Of a stretch of DNA of 64,000 bases, positions 28,711-37,855 are shown in pieces; the stretch's first letter is position 1, and every line of letters begins with the position of its first letter. The notes under the pieces were generated by a model. It ran no database searches. It was not told the origin of the DNA and saw only the letters and a program-made list of their open reading frames with translations. A program made the translations under genes and the position numbers. The stretch is taken from IMG/VR virus record IMGVR_UViG_3300011115_000925, positions 38,965 to 102,964 of that record, one strand, 5' to 3'. The stretch comes from a virus.

Positions 28711-31700
28711 GTTTGATGTATTTTATTCCGGAACCCGGCCCAATTTGTTTGCACACGAGCAGGCAGTGGAGTCTGTTGAGCAAGCACAGCAGATGAGCCG
28801 CACTCGTTTTTTCTGGTTTGTAAATTACTTATCTGACTATACTGGTTTTAATTTTCTTTGGGAACCTGTGCCTTGGCAGGCACATCAACGACATGCCTGG
28901 TTTGATCAATATCAGATTGATGCAGGTGTGTACCTTGTGCCCAAAGATGGATATACAGACACAAACTATCATGTTGATCACGTGATACACAGACTGCCCA
29001 ACGTTGATTTTTGGCACATACCCAAATGGATTGATCCTGCTAGTATAAACTATAGATGGGCTCCTAATCCTACAGATCCTCCTTACATATACGAGTTTCC
29101 TGTAGAATGGGATTGGGATAGGGCAGGTGGTCCTGAATATAGAATTCCGGGAGCAACAGAACGCAAGTACATGGATGTGTTTGTTACTCGTACACAGTCA
29201 GATCGACAAGACTGGCAAGTACACGACAATGTAGACTGCAACGACCCGGTATTCAACTGGCATCCAAATCCATTTGATCCACCGATGATATATGTTTTTG
29301 GCAATCAACACTGGCCTGCAGAAATACGTGCCAGTGTAGAATATCATGTGCCTGGTGCCACTGTAAAAAAATACATGGATAACATTCGAACTGTGCGATT
29401 GCCCAGCAAGGATCAGTTCACGTGTTTATATCCTTGTAATTTTGATTGGTCGTGGGAACCAGACCCGGGCAGCCCGCCCTACATCTATGTGTTTGGCAAT
29501 CAATGGTGGTCAGCTGAAAAAATGCCCACGGTAGAATATCACATGCTTGGTGCAACAGAACGCAAGTATATGACTCAGCCTGCATGTTTATTGCCTGCAT
29601 ACGAAAATTGGGTCATCCCCAGCACAGTGGACTATAACAGCGTGGATTTTTCTTGGCAACCTGATCCAGGAGACACACCATACATCTATGAGTTTGCCAC
29701 ACAATGGCAACCCAATGGAGGTGCTGTGTATAATGTACCCGGTGCAACAGAACGCAAGTATGTGGACATACAGCACTGTAGATTGTCTGACACAATAAAC
29801 TGGACAGTACCTGACTATGTCGACCCTGACAGTGTTGATTACTCTTGGCACCCAGACAACACAGAACAACCATACATCTATGAGTTTGCCACACAATGGC
29901 AACCCAATGGAGGTGCTGTGTATAATGTACCCGGTGCAACAGAACGCAAGTATGTGGACATACAGCACTGTAGATTGCCCAATAAATCTGCTTTTAAATT
30001 GCTGGAATACATTGACAAATTTGATTATTCGTGGCATCCGGACAACACAGAGCCAGCCTACAACTATGTGTTTGGCAATCAGCATTGGCCAGGCACAGAC
30101 ATGCCCACGGTCATGTATGAAATGTCTGGCAGCACTCATAAAAAATTTGTGGATAGTCCAGTTGCTCGGCTAGGCAGTTGTATGGGCAACTGGAGAATGT
30201 TTGAAGACATTGACGACGGTGTCTGGGATTGGACCTGGCAGCCAAACCCCCAGGATCCGCCTTACATTTATGCGTTTGGTAATCAATGGAATCCACCAGA
30301 GTACAAGGTCAGCATACAGTATGAAGTAGAGGGTGCTACTGAAATCAAGTACATGGATCAACGCACACGCAGACTTCCGCAGCCGCAATTATTTGGACAT
30401 AATTTAGCAGTAAGTGAGTTTGATTATTCTTGGGAACCAAATCCGTTTGATCCACCGATGATGTATGTGTTCGGCAACCAATGGAACTCGGCTGTGCTAG
30501 AACCCACAATAGTGTACAATGCCGGCGGCACTGAGATCAAGTACGTCGATGACATCATAGCCAAAGTAGCACAAGATATGAGTGCATGGGAATCATTGGA
30601 TGACATTGAAGAATTTGATTACTCTTGGAGACCTGATCCTACGGATCCTGCTTATATCTATGTGTTTGGTAATCAATGGCTTACCCCAGAACAACGCCCT
30701 GCACTAAGATACTGTGTAGCAAACGCAACAGAAATCAAATACATGGATCATCCGCGAGCAAAACGTCGTGGTGATCACACACGCTTTGTTCAACATTATC
30801 CTGTGGCATTTGATTGGTCGTGGGAACCCGAACCTGGTAGCCCACCTTATAATTATGTGTTTGGTAATCAGTACTACAGTGCAGAAGTCATGCCCACGGT
30901 TGAATACCGCATGAGCACAGCCACCGAACGCAAATACATGGATATCCCTGCACAGTTATTACCCAATCGTAGCGATCATTGGCACATGCTTGTTGACTGT
31001 GAATGGGACTATACTTGGAGACCTGAACCAGGAAGTCCACCTTACATCTATGTGTTTGGCAATCAATGGTGGTCGTCTGAAAAGATGCCCACTATGGAGT
31101 ATCACATGCCCGGTGCCACAGAACGCAAGTACATGTCCGCACCTTTGGCAAACTTGTTGATTGACATGACCAATTGGCATGTGCCCGAACATGTTGATGT
31201 AACTGACATGGATTTTTCTTGGGTCCCAGACCCAGGCGAACCTCCTTACATATACCAGTTTGCCACACAACATCAAAAGACTGGTGGACCGCAGTATCGA
31301 ATGCCCAATGCAATTGAATTCAAGTATGTGGACATGATGCGAGCCGAAGTTAAAAAAGAAGCCGCACCTGTGTTTGAAATTGATCATTTAGATAACAATG
31401 CAGGCCAAATTCCCAACGTGATCAAGAAGATTCGTTATTTTGACAACTACCGTGATACCCTGATACGCTTGGCCAAAAGTCTGGTAGGTGAATACGAGCA
31501 TGTGTGGGTATGTTCCAGTATTTGTGATTATACCAACTTTGACTTTTCGTGGCACCCAGAAATCTGGCAGAGCACCATGCTGCATGTGTTTGCTAGCGAT
31601 GAACAGAAATTTGGTGACACGTTCTACATGCATGTGCCTAGCTTTGCTGAACGCGCCGAGAAGAAACAGTTATTGGAGTGGTACAGTGTAAACTACGTGT

Positions 31701-32689
31701 CGCGACGTCAGGTGCCACGCAGACGCATGCCTGTTATAGAACACAATCATGACAGTCAACTTGAAGCAGTCAAGTCAATTGAATGGGCAGGCCCACTGGC
31801 ATTGTTCACTACCAACGGTGAACCTATGACTATTCCAGCTGTGAATTTATGGCGCTCAGAAACCAAAACAGTAACACCACTGAGTCTGGGAGCAGGTGCA
31901 GTTGTCGTTCCAAAGTCTGCTGTACCATACATCAAAACACAATTGTATGATTATCCATATATTGACAAAACACATCGTAACCATCAACAAGACCCACTGT
32001 CAGACGTGATTTTCATCAGTAACGGTGAAACCATGGCTGATACAAATTGGAATCAATTACAGTCATTATGCCCAAGAGCCAAACACAGTAATGGTGTCAA
32101 TGGTAGAGAAGCTGCATACAAAACAGCAGCAATGCTGAGCAACACTCCTTGGTTTTTTGCTGTGTTTGCCAAGACTGAGGTGTTACCAACATTCAAATTT
32201 GATTATCAACCCGATCGTATGCAACAACCCAAACACTATATTTTTCACAGCAAAAATCCAGTCAACGGGTTAGAATACGGTGCTATGAATATCAACTTGT
32301 ACAATCGACAGTTGGTATTAGATACTGCACCAGGCATTGATTTTACATTGAGTGAAGCACACGAAGTAGTTCCTATCTGTGCTAGCATATCAAGATTCAA
32401 TACTGATCCGTGGGTGACCTGGCGTAGTGCATTTAGAGAAGTTCTGAAACTACAACGAGAAGTTGATCTGGGTGCCGATGTAGAGATACAGTATCGCCTT
32501 AACATATGGCTTACAACAGCACAAGGTGAGAATGCCAATTGGTGTCTGCAAGGTGCTGCTGACGCACAAACTTACTACACCGCAGTCAACGGAGATTATG
32601 AAAAACTGTTATTGAGTTTTGATTGGGCTTGGTTGCAAGACTATTACTATAGTTTGTACCACCAACGCCCTTGGTTAGAATCTGTCTAA
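28709..32689 (+). CDS. giant repeat protein (1326 aa) with about 13 Trp/Tyr-rich repeats and a degenerate glycosyltransferase-like C-terminus
   Basis: From about residue 105 to 900 the protein is a tandem array of about 65-residue repeats with consensus [FW]D[YFW]SWxPDPxxPPYIYxF, then GNQW or ATQW, then a PGATExKYMD end; I count 13 clear copies plus weaker edge copies. Residues about 1090-1326 match the order of motifs in the GT-like protein at 7529, but the D-G-D metal site is replaced by F-A-K-T-E, suggesting a non-catalytic or altered domain. Two DNA segments of 108 bp (29678-29785 and 29870-29977) are identical, a sign of recent repeat gain. Large repeat proteins of this general type are known from T4-like marine phages; function unknown. 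It could be a scaffold, adhesin, or substrate of the neighbouring enzymes. Confidence 0.8.
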   Translation: MFDVFYSGTRPNLFAHEQAVESVEQAQQMSRTRFFWFVNYLSDYTGFNFLWEPVPWQAHQRHAWFDQYQIDAGVYLVPKDGYTDTNYHVDHVIHRLPNVDFWHIPKWIDPASINYRWAPNPTDPPYIYEFPVEWDWDRAGGPEYRIPGATERKYMDVFVTRTQSDRQDWQVHDNVDCNDPVFNWHPNPFDPPMIYVFGNQHWPAEIRASVEYHVPGATVKKYMDNIRTVRLPSKDQFTCLYPCNFDWSWEPDPGSPPYIYVFGNQWWSAEKMPTVEYHMLGATERKYMTQPACLLPAYENWVIPSTVDYNSVDFSWQPDPGDTPYIYEFATQWQPNGGAVYNVPGATERKYVDIQHCRLSDTINWTVPDYVDPDSVDYSWHPDNTEQPYIYEFATQWQPNGGAVYNVPGATERKYVDIQHCRLPNKSAFKLLEYIDKFDYSWHPDNTEPAYNYVFGNQHWPGTDMPTVMYEMSGSTHKKFVDSPVARLGSCMGNWRMFEDIDDGVWDWTWQPNPQDPPYIYAFGNQWNPPEYKVSIQYEVEGATEIKYMDQRTRRLPQPQLFGHNLAVSEFDYSWEPNPFDPPMMYVFGNQWNSAVLEPTIVYNAGGTEIKYVDDIIAKVAQDMSAWESLDDIEEFDYSWRPDPTDPAYIYVFGNQWLTPEQRPALRYCVANATEIKYMDHPRAKRRGDHTRFVQHYPVAFDWSWEPEPGSPPYNYVFGNQYYSAEVMPTVEYRMSTATERKYMDIPAQLLPNRSDHWHMLVDCEWDYTWRPEPGSPPYIYVFGNQWWSSEKMPTMEYHMPGATERKYMSAPLANLLIDMTNWHVPEHVDVTDMDFSWVPDPGEPPYIYQFATQHQKTGGPQYRMPNAIEFKYVDMMRAEVKKEAAPVFEIDHLDNNAGQIPNVIKKIRYFDNYRDTLIRLAKSLVGEYEHVWVCSSICDYTNFDFSWHPEIWQSTMLHVFASDEQKFGDTFYMHVPSFAERAEKKQLLEWYSVNYVSRRQVPRRRMPVIEHNHDSQLEAVKSIEWAGPLALFTTNGEPMTIPAVNLWRSETKTVTPLSLGAGAVVVPKSAVPYIKTQLYDYPYIDKTHRNHQQDPLSDVIFISNGETMADTNWNQLQSLCPRAKHSNGVNGREAAYKTAAMLSNTPWFFAVFAKTEVLPTFKFDYQPDRMQQPKHYIFHSKNPVNGLEYGAMNINLYNRQLVLDTAPGIDFTLSEAHEVVPICASISRFNTDPWVTWRSAFREVLKLQREVDLGADVEIQYRLNIWLTTAQGENANWCLQGAADAQTYYTAVNGDYEKLLLSFDWAWLQDYYYSLYHQRPWLESV
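29678..29977 (+). repeat. two identical 108-bp copies within the repeat protein gene, 192 bp apart
   Basis: 29678-29785 and 29870-29977 are identical base for base as far as I can read, and the 64-codon offset keeps frame. The other repeat units are diverged, so this pair is a recent duplication or gene-conversion event. Confidence 0.85.
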
Positions 32690-33637
32690 ATAAGGTTGTG
32701 ACAGCAACCAATCAAGATATTCGGGAATACCTTGTTCAATGTCTATAGTGGGATTCCATCCAGTGAGTTCGCGTAGTTTGTTACTGTTTAATGTATCACG
32801 ATTTGGATAAAAGCTATCGTGCGGCAAACAATCAATCTTGCTGGGAATACGATGTTGTATAAGTTCTGCAGCTTCTAAAATACGTCGACCATTACCTCTT
32901 GTGCAATTAAAAATTTCATTGGCACATGCAGCATGAGTTGCAGCAGTAGCAAAAGCATCAGCAACATCGGTGACCCAGGAAAAATCTAATCGATTTTCGG
33001 GACCATGCACTTGTATTTGACCTTGAGTAAGTGCAGCCACTGCCATTTTTGATATCACCCGCACCACAGTATCTCTTGTGCCGTATAATGCACTGGGTCT
33101 TAGAATACTGTATTCTAATCCATGTTCCTTGTGCCAAATTTTACACATTTGTTCGCATTGCAGTTTATAACTGCCGTACAAGGTCAATGGATTACACACA
33201 GCAGTTTCGGTAGGAGCAGACGAACCAAATTCTCCATACACCATGCTGCTGCTGGCCAGTACAAATCTTTTCACATGATGTTTGACACATAGATCCAATG
33301 CTATAGCCGTGGCAGTGATCATGTTTTCTGTAGCGTCAATTACATTGCGTTTGACCATCTTGGCATTGGGATATGTTGCCAAATCAATTGCCACATCAAA
33401 CGACTGTGTTTCAAACACAGACTGCATGAATTTGAGATCCGTAACATCACCAAATGCAAAATTATGAGCTGGCATATGTGTTAGACGTTGTTCAAGTATG
33501 GGATTGTATTCCCAATCAGGATAGTCTCCATAGGTATGATGCCGGTCCACTACTGTGATGCTGTGTCCTTGGTCTGCCAGCACCTTGGCTGTGTGATGAC
33601 CAATAAAACCATGACCGCCCAATATCAATATGTTCAT
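32675..33637 (-). CDS. NAD(P)-dependent nucleotide-sugar epimerase/dehydratase (320 aa)
   Basis: GGHGFIGHHTAK Rossmann motif at residues 7-18, S-S-M (ASSSMVYGE) and YGSYK active site near residue 149. C-terminal LDFSWVTDVADAF is typical of extended SDRs. Overlaps the following aminotransferase gene by ATGA and the convergent repeat-protein gene by 15 bp. Likely acts on the same NDP-sugar as the neighbouring aminotransferase and deacetylase. Confidence 0.88.
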   Translation of the reverse strand: MNILILGGHGFIGHHTAKVLADQGHSITVVDRHHTYGDYPDWEYNPILEQRLTHMPAHNFAFGDVTDLKFMQSVFETQSFDVAIDLATYPNAKMVKRNVIDATENMITATAIALDLCVKHHVKRFVLASSSMVYGEFGSSAPTETAVCNPLTLYGSYKLQCEQMCKIWHKEHGLEYSILRPSALYGTRDTVVRVISKMAVAALTQGQIQVHGPENRLDFSWVTDVADAFATAATHAACANEIFNCTRGNGRRILEAAELIQHRIPSKIDCLPHDSFYPNRDTLNSNKLRELTGWNPTIDIEQGIPEYLDWLLSQPYLDRF

Positions 33638-34665
33638 TGTAGTATTTTTCCTATATGTTCTACTTCTGCATCAGTCAATGTGTGTTGATTTGGCACACTA
33701 AAACTGATTTTGCTGAGACGATCACTGTTGGTTGCAACACCCGGGTATAAGTATTCTTGGTGAATCGGTAGTTGATAATGAACAGCACATTCTATTCCTG
33801 CATTGCGTAATTCAACTACAGTTTGATCTCTTAGATCACTTTGGAATACCAGTTTACTGTAGGTGTGTTGTTGTAGATGTTGTTGCATGCCTGATTGATA
33901 TTTACTACGTTCTATTAAATATTGAGCAATTTTGTTTCTACGTGTTTGCCAGGTGTTAGAATGATCTAATCCAGACCATATGCAGGCCGCTTCAAAACTA
34001 CTGATCATACTGTTAAGTCCAGGATCGATAGCATGATCTGAGTTGCGATTCTTACCATGTAATCGCAACAGTCTGCATGATTCAGCAACAGCATCACTGT
34101 CAGTGAGCACAGCACCTCCACTGCCCCAACTGCTGATAGGTTTGCTTGGAGCAAAACTTACACAGCCAACTACCCCATTTTTGGCACTCCAGCAGGTACC
34201 GTTGTGACTTTCTAGACTTTGTGCAGCATCGCTGATCAATGGAATTTTCAATTGATTTAACGACTCCCAATGACTCATGTTACCAAATATATCAACAGCC
34301 ACCACAGCAGCACAATCAGAAATTTTGCCAACGTCAATACAATAGTCATTGCCAACATCTATAGGTACAACTTGATGTCCGGCACGTGCCACTGCATGTG
34401 CAGTAGCAGTAAATGTATAACTGCTCACAGCCACACGAGACTGCGGAGGAAGATTCAATGACTTAACGGCCAAAAATAATGCATCAGTGCAACTGGCAGT
34501 GGTCACACAATGTTTACGTCCATACTGTTGAGCCAGTCTCTGTTCTAATTTTTTTATCAACTGACTATTCTGAGCCAGTCCTTGTGCATGATCTTGTTCA
34601 ACCAAGTGCCATACCTGTTCGCGTATGGTTCTCCAGTTTAAACTATTTTGAAATAAAGATATCAT
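33634..34665 (-). CDS. DegT/DnrJ/EryC1/StrS-type sugar aminotransferase (343 aa)
   Basis: SDAAQSLESHNGTC, then FAPSKPISSWGSGGAVLTD near residue 180 with the PLP-binding Lys, and YGRKHCVTTASCTDALFLA near the N-terminus for the phosphate-binding turn. These PLP enzymes install an amino group on a keto-NDP-sugar. Slightly short (family about 360-400). Lies in one operon with two epimerases and a deacetylase, a coherent amino-sugar pathway. Confidence 0.9.
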   Translation of the reverse strand: MISLFQNSLNWRTIREQVWHLVEQDHAQGLAQNSQLIKKLEQRLAQQYGRKHCVTTASCTDALFLAVKSLNLPPQSRVAVSSYTFTATAHAVARAGHQVVPIDVGNDYCIDVGKISDCAAVVAVDIFGNMSHWESLNQLKIPLISDAAQSLESHNGTCWSAKNGVVGCVSFAPSKPISSWGSGGAVLTDSDAVAESCRLLRLHGKNRNSDHAIDPGLNSMISSFEAACIWSGLDHSNTWQTRRNKIAQYLIERSKYQSGMQQHLQQHTYSKLVFQSDLRDQTVVELRNAGIECAVHYQLPIHQEYLYPGVATNSDRLSKISFSVPNQHTLTDAEVEHIGKILQ

Positions 34666-34666
34666 A

Positions 34667-35287
34667 CTAAAAATAATTGTTTACCACAGTAAATGCTTCG
34701 GCTAACACTTGCTGATTACGCTGGGCCCAATATTGGTTGGTCACACGTACATGTTCTATATCTTCAAGACCAAGATAACTGTTATAACATTTCAACAAAG
34801 TTTTTTTAAATTCCCATTGATCTGATATGTCTACAAACAAATTTGGCTGAGTAGAATAGTGATGGCAATAGGGCCATTGATGCATAATCCAAACTTGTTT
34901 GGCCAACTTCTTTACTATGGGCCATACCAAATGATAAGTGTTAACATGGTCTTGATGGCTGTCTTCAAAATTTGGTATGATAGCAATGTCACAAGATTCC
35001 AACAACAGAGACAATCTAGACATAGTCACATTGTCTCTTACCAAATTAGGTCGACCATTGCTGTGTAAATCAGTATCAAACACACGAAGTTCAAATTTTG
35101 AATTTTGATAACTACAATCTAACTCTGCTTGTACTACTGATTGGTCACGCCCTGGGCGATCCTCTGAACTGGGACGCACAGTGATTACAGAGATTATCTC
35201 AGCACCTTGTTCTTGAAATTTTTTCAGTGTTCCTGAACATGCAATTTCAACATCATCAGGATGCGGAGAAATTACCAATATTTTCAT
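34667..35287 (-). CDS. PIG-L/LmbE-family N-deacetylase (206 aa)
   Basis: N-terminal ISPHPDDVEIACSGTLKKF is the zinc-binding P-H-P-D-D signature, and HQDHVNTYHLVW gives the second histidine. These enzymes remove an N-acetyl group from sugars or related conjugates. It overlaps the next gene (start 35287 over 35284) and follows the aminotransferase by one base, so the four sugar genes form one unit. Confidence 0.9.
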   Translation of the reverse strand: MKILVISPHPDDVEIACSGTLKKFQEQGAEIISVITVRPSSEDRPGRDQSVVQAELDCSYQNSKFELRVFDTDLHSNGRPNLVRDNVTMSRLSLLLESCDIAIIPNFEDSHQDHVNTYHLVWPIVKKLAKQVWIMHQWPYCHHYSTQPNLFVDISDQWEFKKTLLKCYNSYLGLEDIEHVRVTNQYWAQRNQQVLAEAFTVVNNYF

Positions 35288-36252
35288 CGACGATTCCAGT
35301 AAAGGCTACTTTTAAACCAGGCCAGGTAATTATCAAATCCTTCTGCTACATCAACTTTGGGATCATATCCTAACACAGCTCTAGCACGATCAATATTCAA
35401 CGCACCGCGTGATGGAAAGTCTGCGTCTTTATCACGCAATTCAATTGTGCCATTGGCTACAATTTTAACAATCATCTCAGCAGCCTGTGACAAGCTCACG
35501 CTGTGGCTTTTTGTGATGTTGAAAGTTTGATTAGCAGCAGCAGGGATTAGTGCAGCAGCCACAACACCATCGGCAGCATCATCCACATAGGTAAAGTCTA
35601 ATGTTTCGTTTGCTCCGTTAACTTTAAGCACTCCGCCGCGCATTGCTGTGAGCATGAATTTTGATACGACGCGGTCTTCCACGTCCAAGGGGCCATATAC
35701 AGCACTAGGCCTAAGTATAACATAATCAAAACATCCCCTACGATTGTAGTCTTTAACAAGGTCTTCTCCTGCAAGTTTCATAATGCCATATTGTCCTTGT
35801 GGACGGCATACAGCGTCTTCGGTCACATCATTGGCAAAGTCACCATACACCATTGAGCTTGAAATGTAAACAACTCGTTTCACATGGTGTTTTTTGGCAC
35901 TCTCAAGTATGTTGATCAAGCCTTCCATCATGACTCTAGCACCCCATGCAGGGTTGGCATTTACAACTTTCTGTCGAGGAAAGCTGGCCATATGGATCAC
36001 TACATCAGGCTGTTCAATTTCAAATATGTCATTGATAGTTTCTCTATCACAGATGCTTTGAGTATACATGTGCAAAGGCGACTGCTTTATTTTCTTCAGT
36101 CGCTCACCAATCAAATAATCAAGTTCACTTTGAGGAATCATTCCATACGTGGTTTGATTATCAACAACGGATACTGTGTGTGATTGATCTTGTAGTCTTT
36201 TGACCACATTGTGCCCAATCAGTCCAAGCCCGCCTGTGACTAGTATTTTCAT
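35284..36252 (-). CDS. NAD(P)-dependent nucleotide-sugar epimerase/dehydratase (322 aa)
   Basis: GGLGLIGHNVVKR Rossmann motif, YISSSMVYGD, and YGIMK active site. The C-terminus has LDFTYVDDAADGVV. I start at the ATG of MKILVTGG, which overlaps the upstream stop as ATGA, although an in-frame ATG lies 12 nt earlier. Third epimerase of the window and a paralogue of the 32675 gene. Confidence 0.88.
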   Translation of the reverse strand: MKILVTGGLGLIGHNVVKRLQDQSHTVSVVDNQTTYGMIPQSELDYLIGERLKKIKQSPLHMYTQSICDRETINDIFEIEQPDVVIHMASFPRQKVVNANPAWGARVMMEGLINILESAKKHHVKRVVYISSSMVYGDFANDVTEDAVCRPQGQYGIMKLAGEDLVKDYNRRGCFDYVILRPSAVYGPLDVEDRVVSKFMLTAMRGGVLKVNGANETLDFTYVDDAADGVVAAALIPAAANQTFNITKSHSVSLSQAAEMIVKIVANGTIELRDKDADFPSRGALNIDRARAVLGYDPKVDVAEGFDNYLAWFKSSLYWNRR

Positions 36253-36545
36253 TGTCTTGTCCATTTCAATTTATAAAACATGTAAACTTTTTCATCCATC
36301 ACAGTAAATTTACCAGGGCGATCCCAGTAGCAACCATCTGCAAATTTTCCTGGCGGTCCGTATGTTTTTTCTAACCACCGATACTCTTCGTCCTTGAGAT
36401 TTCCGGCTACATGCAAATATGTTGGAACAAATTCTGTACCGTTCCAGATCTGTTTTTTCACAGGAGGACGAGGAACTGCTACATCTCGTTCGTCTATGTA
36501 TTCAATCATTCGTTCGTGTATGAATTCAGATTTTGGTGTTAACAT
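36249..36545 (-). CDS. conserved hypothetical protein with FYKLKW tail (98 aa)
   Basis: Starts MLTPKSEFIHERMIEYIDER; C-terminus FTVMDEKVYMFYKLKWTRQ. The FYKLKx or FQLKY tail recurs in the proteins at 36526, 40217 and 40507, suggesting a small paralogous family. Overlaps its neighbours at both ends. Function unknown. Confidence 0.65.
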   Translation of the reverse strand: MLTPKSEFIHERMIEYIDERDVAVPRPPVKKQIWNGTEFVPTYLHVAGNLKDEEYRWLEKTYGPPGKFADGCYWDRPGKFTVMDEKVYMFYKLKWTRQ

Positions 36546-36864
36546 ATTTTAGTTTGTAAAACGTTTGGTCTGATTCTTTCATGCGTGCCATGATAACAAA
36601 CTCAAATCCGTATGTCATATGATCAACTGTGCGTACCCACCAAGGAGGTTCCACAGCATGCTCCATCACAAACTTACCAGCTTCGGTTTGTTGCCATTCG
36701 TATATGGGCTGAGCAGCGTACAGCACAGGATCTTCTACATCTCCCAAGAGAAATCGATGCACTGGCAAGTCAGATATTGTCACAGCCTGGCCATTGACTA
36801 TCTTGGTCCGTCGTGGTTTGCTGTGTTTGTTATGTTCTCGATCTAGATCGCGTAAAATGGTCAT
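36526..36864 (-). CDS. conserved hypothetical protein, FYKLKY tail (112 aa), leaderless
   Basis: Starts MTILRDLDREHNKHSKPRRT and ends TFYKLKYVNTKI. The ATG at 36864 is 5 nt after the -10 box at 36870-36875, so the transcript would begin essentially at the start codon. Overlaps the next gene by 20 nt. No domain recognised. Confidence 0.65.
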   Translation of the reverse strand: MTILRDLDREHNKHSKPRRTKIVNGQAVTISDLPVHRFLLGDVEDPVLYAAQPIYEWQQTEAGKFVMEHAVEPPWWVRTVDHMTYGFEFVIMARMKESDQTFYKLKYVNTKI

Positions 36865-36869
36865 GTGCT

Positions 36870-36898
36870 AGTATAGCACGCCGTTTGATTTTATGCAA
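36870..36898 (-). promoter_or_regulatory. sigma70-like promoter, TTGCAT-17-TATACT
   Basis: -35 at 36893-36898, -10 at 36870-36875, spacer exactly 17 bp, minus strand. Drives the gene starting at 36864 and the sugar operon below. It overlaps the 3' end of thyX. Confidence 0.75.
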
Positions 36899-37556
36899 CT
36901 AAATTGGTAGCCATTGGAAAGATTTGAGCAATTACTTGAGCACATGCCACTGCCACTTGTTGATGTTCTCGTTGTGTGCCATTGGCACTGCGTAACTGAA
37001 TGAAGTGTATCCAACTGCGTAGTGTGCCATTCATGTACAGTCTACTGACTGTGTTGCCTTCGGGCAATATGGCTCTGGCTTGTTCTTTGGCTATGCCTAA
37101 TTCTATAGCCCTGGTATAGTGTTTGCGTGACAAATCTATTACTTCTTGTTGAGCACTATCCCACCACAGTGCTAGATCTTCATCTGATGATTCTATACTG
37201 TTTTGTCTGTTTCGAGTGTCTTGTAATCTAGCGGCTCGCCGTACAAAGCTGAGATCCTGCGTTGGATCAGCATAACGTTGGCTGAACTCTTGGAAGCTGA
37301 AACTTCTGTGTCTGAGAATTTGTCTTGCAATATCTCTTGTGGTAGTAATTTCAATACAAGCTGAGACCATTTCGAGTGGGCTCCAGTGTTGGTGTTCAAC
37401 GAGGTATTGAATAAGTCTTTCTGAAGTTTCTGTGTTGAATTGATTGGAGGGATTGCTAACACGGGCACAGTATGCAATGAGATCTTGTGCATTTTCAATT
37501 CCCATGCTAGCAAATTCTTCAGTTGGCTGGCTGTGACTGAGCAGTCGGACATTCAT
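36891..37556 (-). CDS. thyX: flavin-dependent thymidylate synthase (221 aa)
   Basis: Carries RHRSFSFQEFSQRY, a full match to the ThyX signature R-H-R-x-x-S-x-x-E-x-S-x-R, near residue 82. Also SPLEMVSACIEITTTRDIARQ for flavin/dUMP binding and a C-terminal WIHFIQLR. Length is normal for ThyX. It makes dTMP from dUMP with FAD and methylenetetrahydrofolate, supporting phage DNA synthesis. Its start overlaps the upstream gene by 4 nt. Confidence 0.96.
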   Translation of the reverse strand: MNVRLLSHSQPTEEFASMGIENAQDLIAYCARVSNPSNQFNTETSERLIQYLVEHQHWSPLEMVSACIEITTTRDIARQILRHRSFSFQEFSQRYADPTQDLSFVRRAARLQDTRNRQNSIESSDEDLALWWDSAQQEVIDLSRKHYTRAIELGIAKEQARAILPEGNTVSRLYMNGTLRSWIHFIQLRSANGTQREHQQVAVACAQVIAQIFPMATNLVA

Positions 37557-37855
37557 AGGTCTTTTAATAGCTTGTCTGTTTCTGGCTGCACCATGTTGGC
37601 CACAGCACTAACGTCAACCACAAAGTCAACGTCACGAACCGAGTCACCTAGATCGGTCAGAGTACGATTGAGAGCAATTTCAATTTGGTCTGTGTCCAGG
37701 CCCTGGCGCCGTAGTGTTTGTAAGTTAATGGTTTTTTGTTTGCGACCATCAATTTTTATAACAACCTTCTTGATACACTCAAGTGGCACTTCGGTCATTG
37801 ACACTTCGTTGATAATATGTTCCCATCGGTCAAGAAACTCATCACTGAACGGCAT
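37553..37855 (-). CDS. conserved phage hypothetical protein (100 aa)
   Basis: MPFSDEFLDRWEHIINEVSM start; VVIKIDGRKQKTINLQTLRR in the middle; no domain recognised. It overlaps thyX and the upstream gene (14 nt), so it belongs to the thyX operon. Conserved small proteins of this composition occur in T4-like phages. Confidence 0.7.
   Translation of the reverse strand: MPFSDEFLDRWEHIINEVSMTEVPLECIKKVVIKIDGRKQKTINLQTLRRQGLDTDQIEIALNRTLTDLGDSVRDVDFVVDVSAVANMVQPETDKLLKDL

Noticed and set aside
29588-30139. Antisense open frames over the repeat-protein gene
   Set aside because: They arise from the repeated codon pattern and have no start signal.
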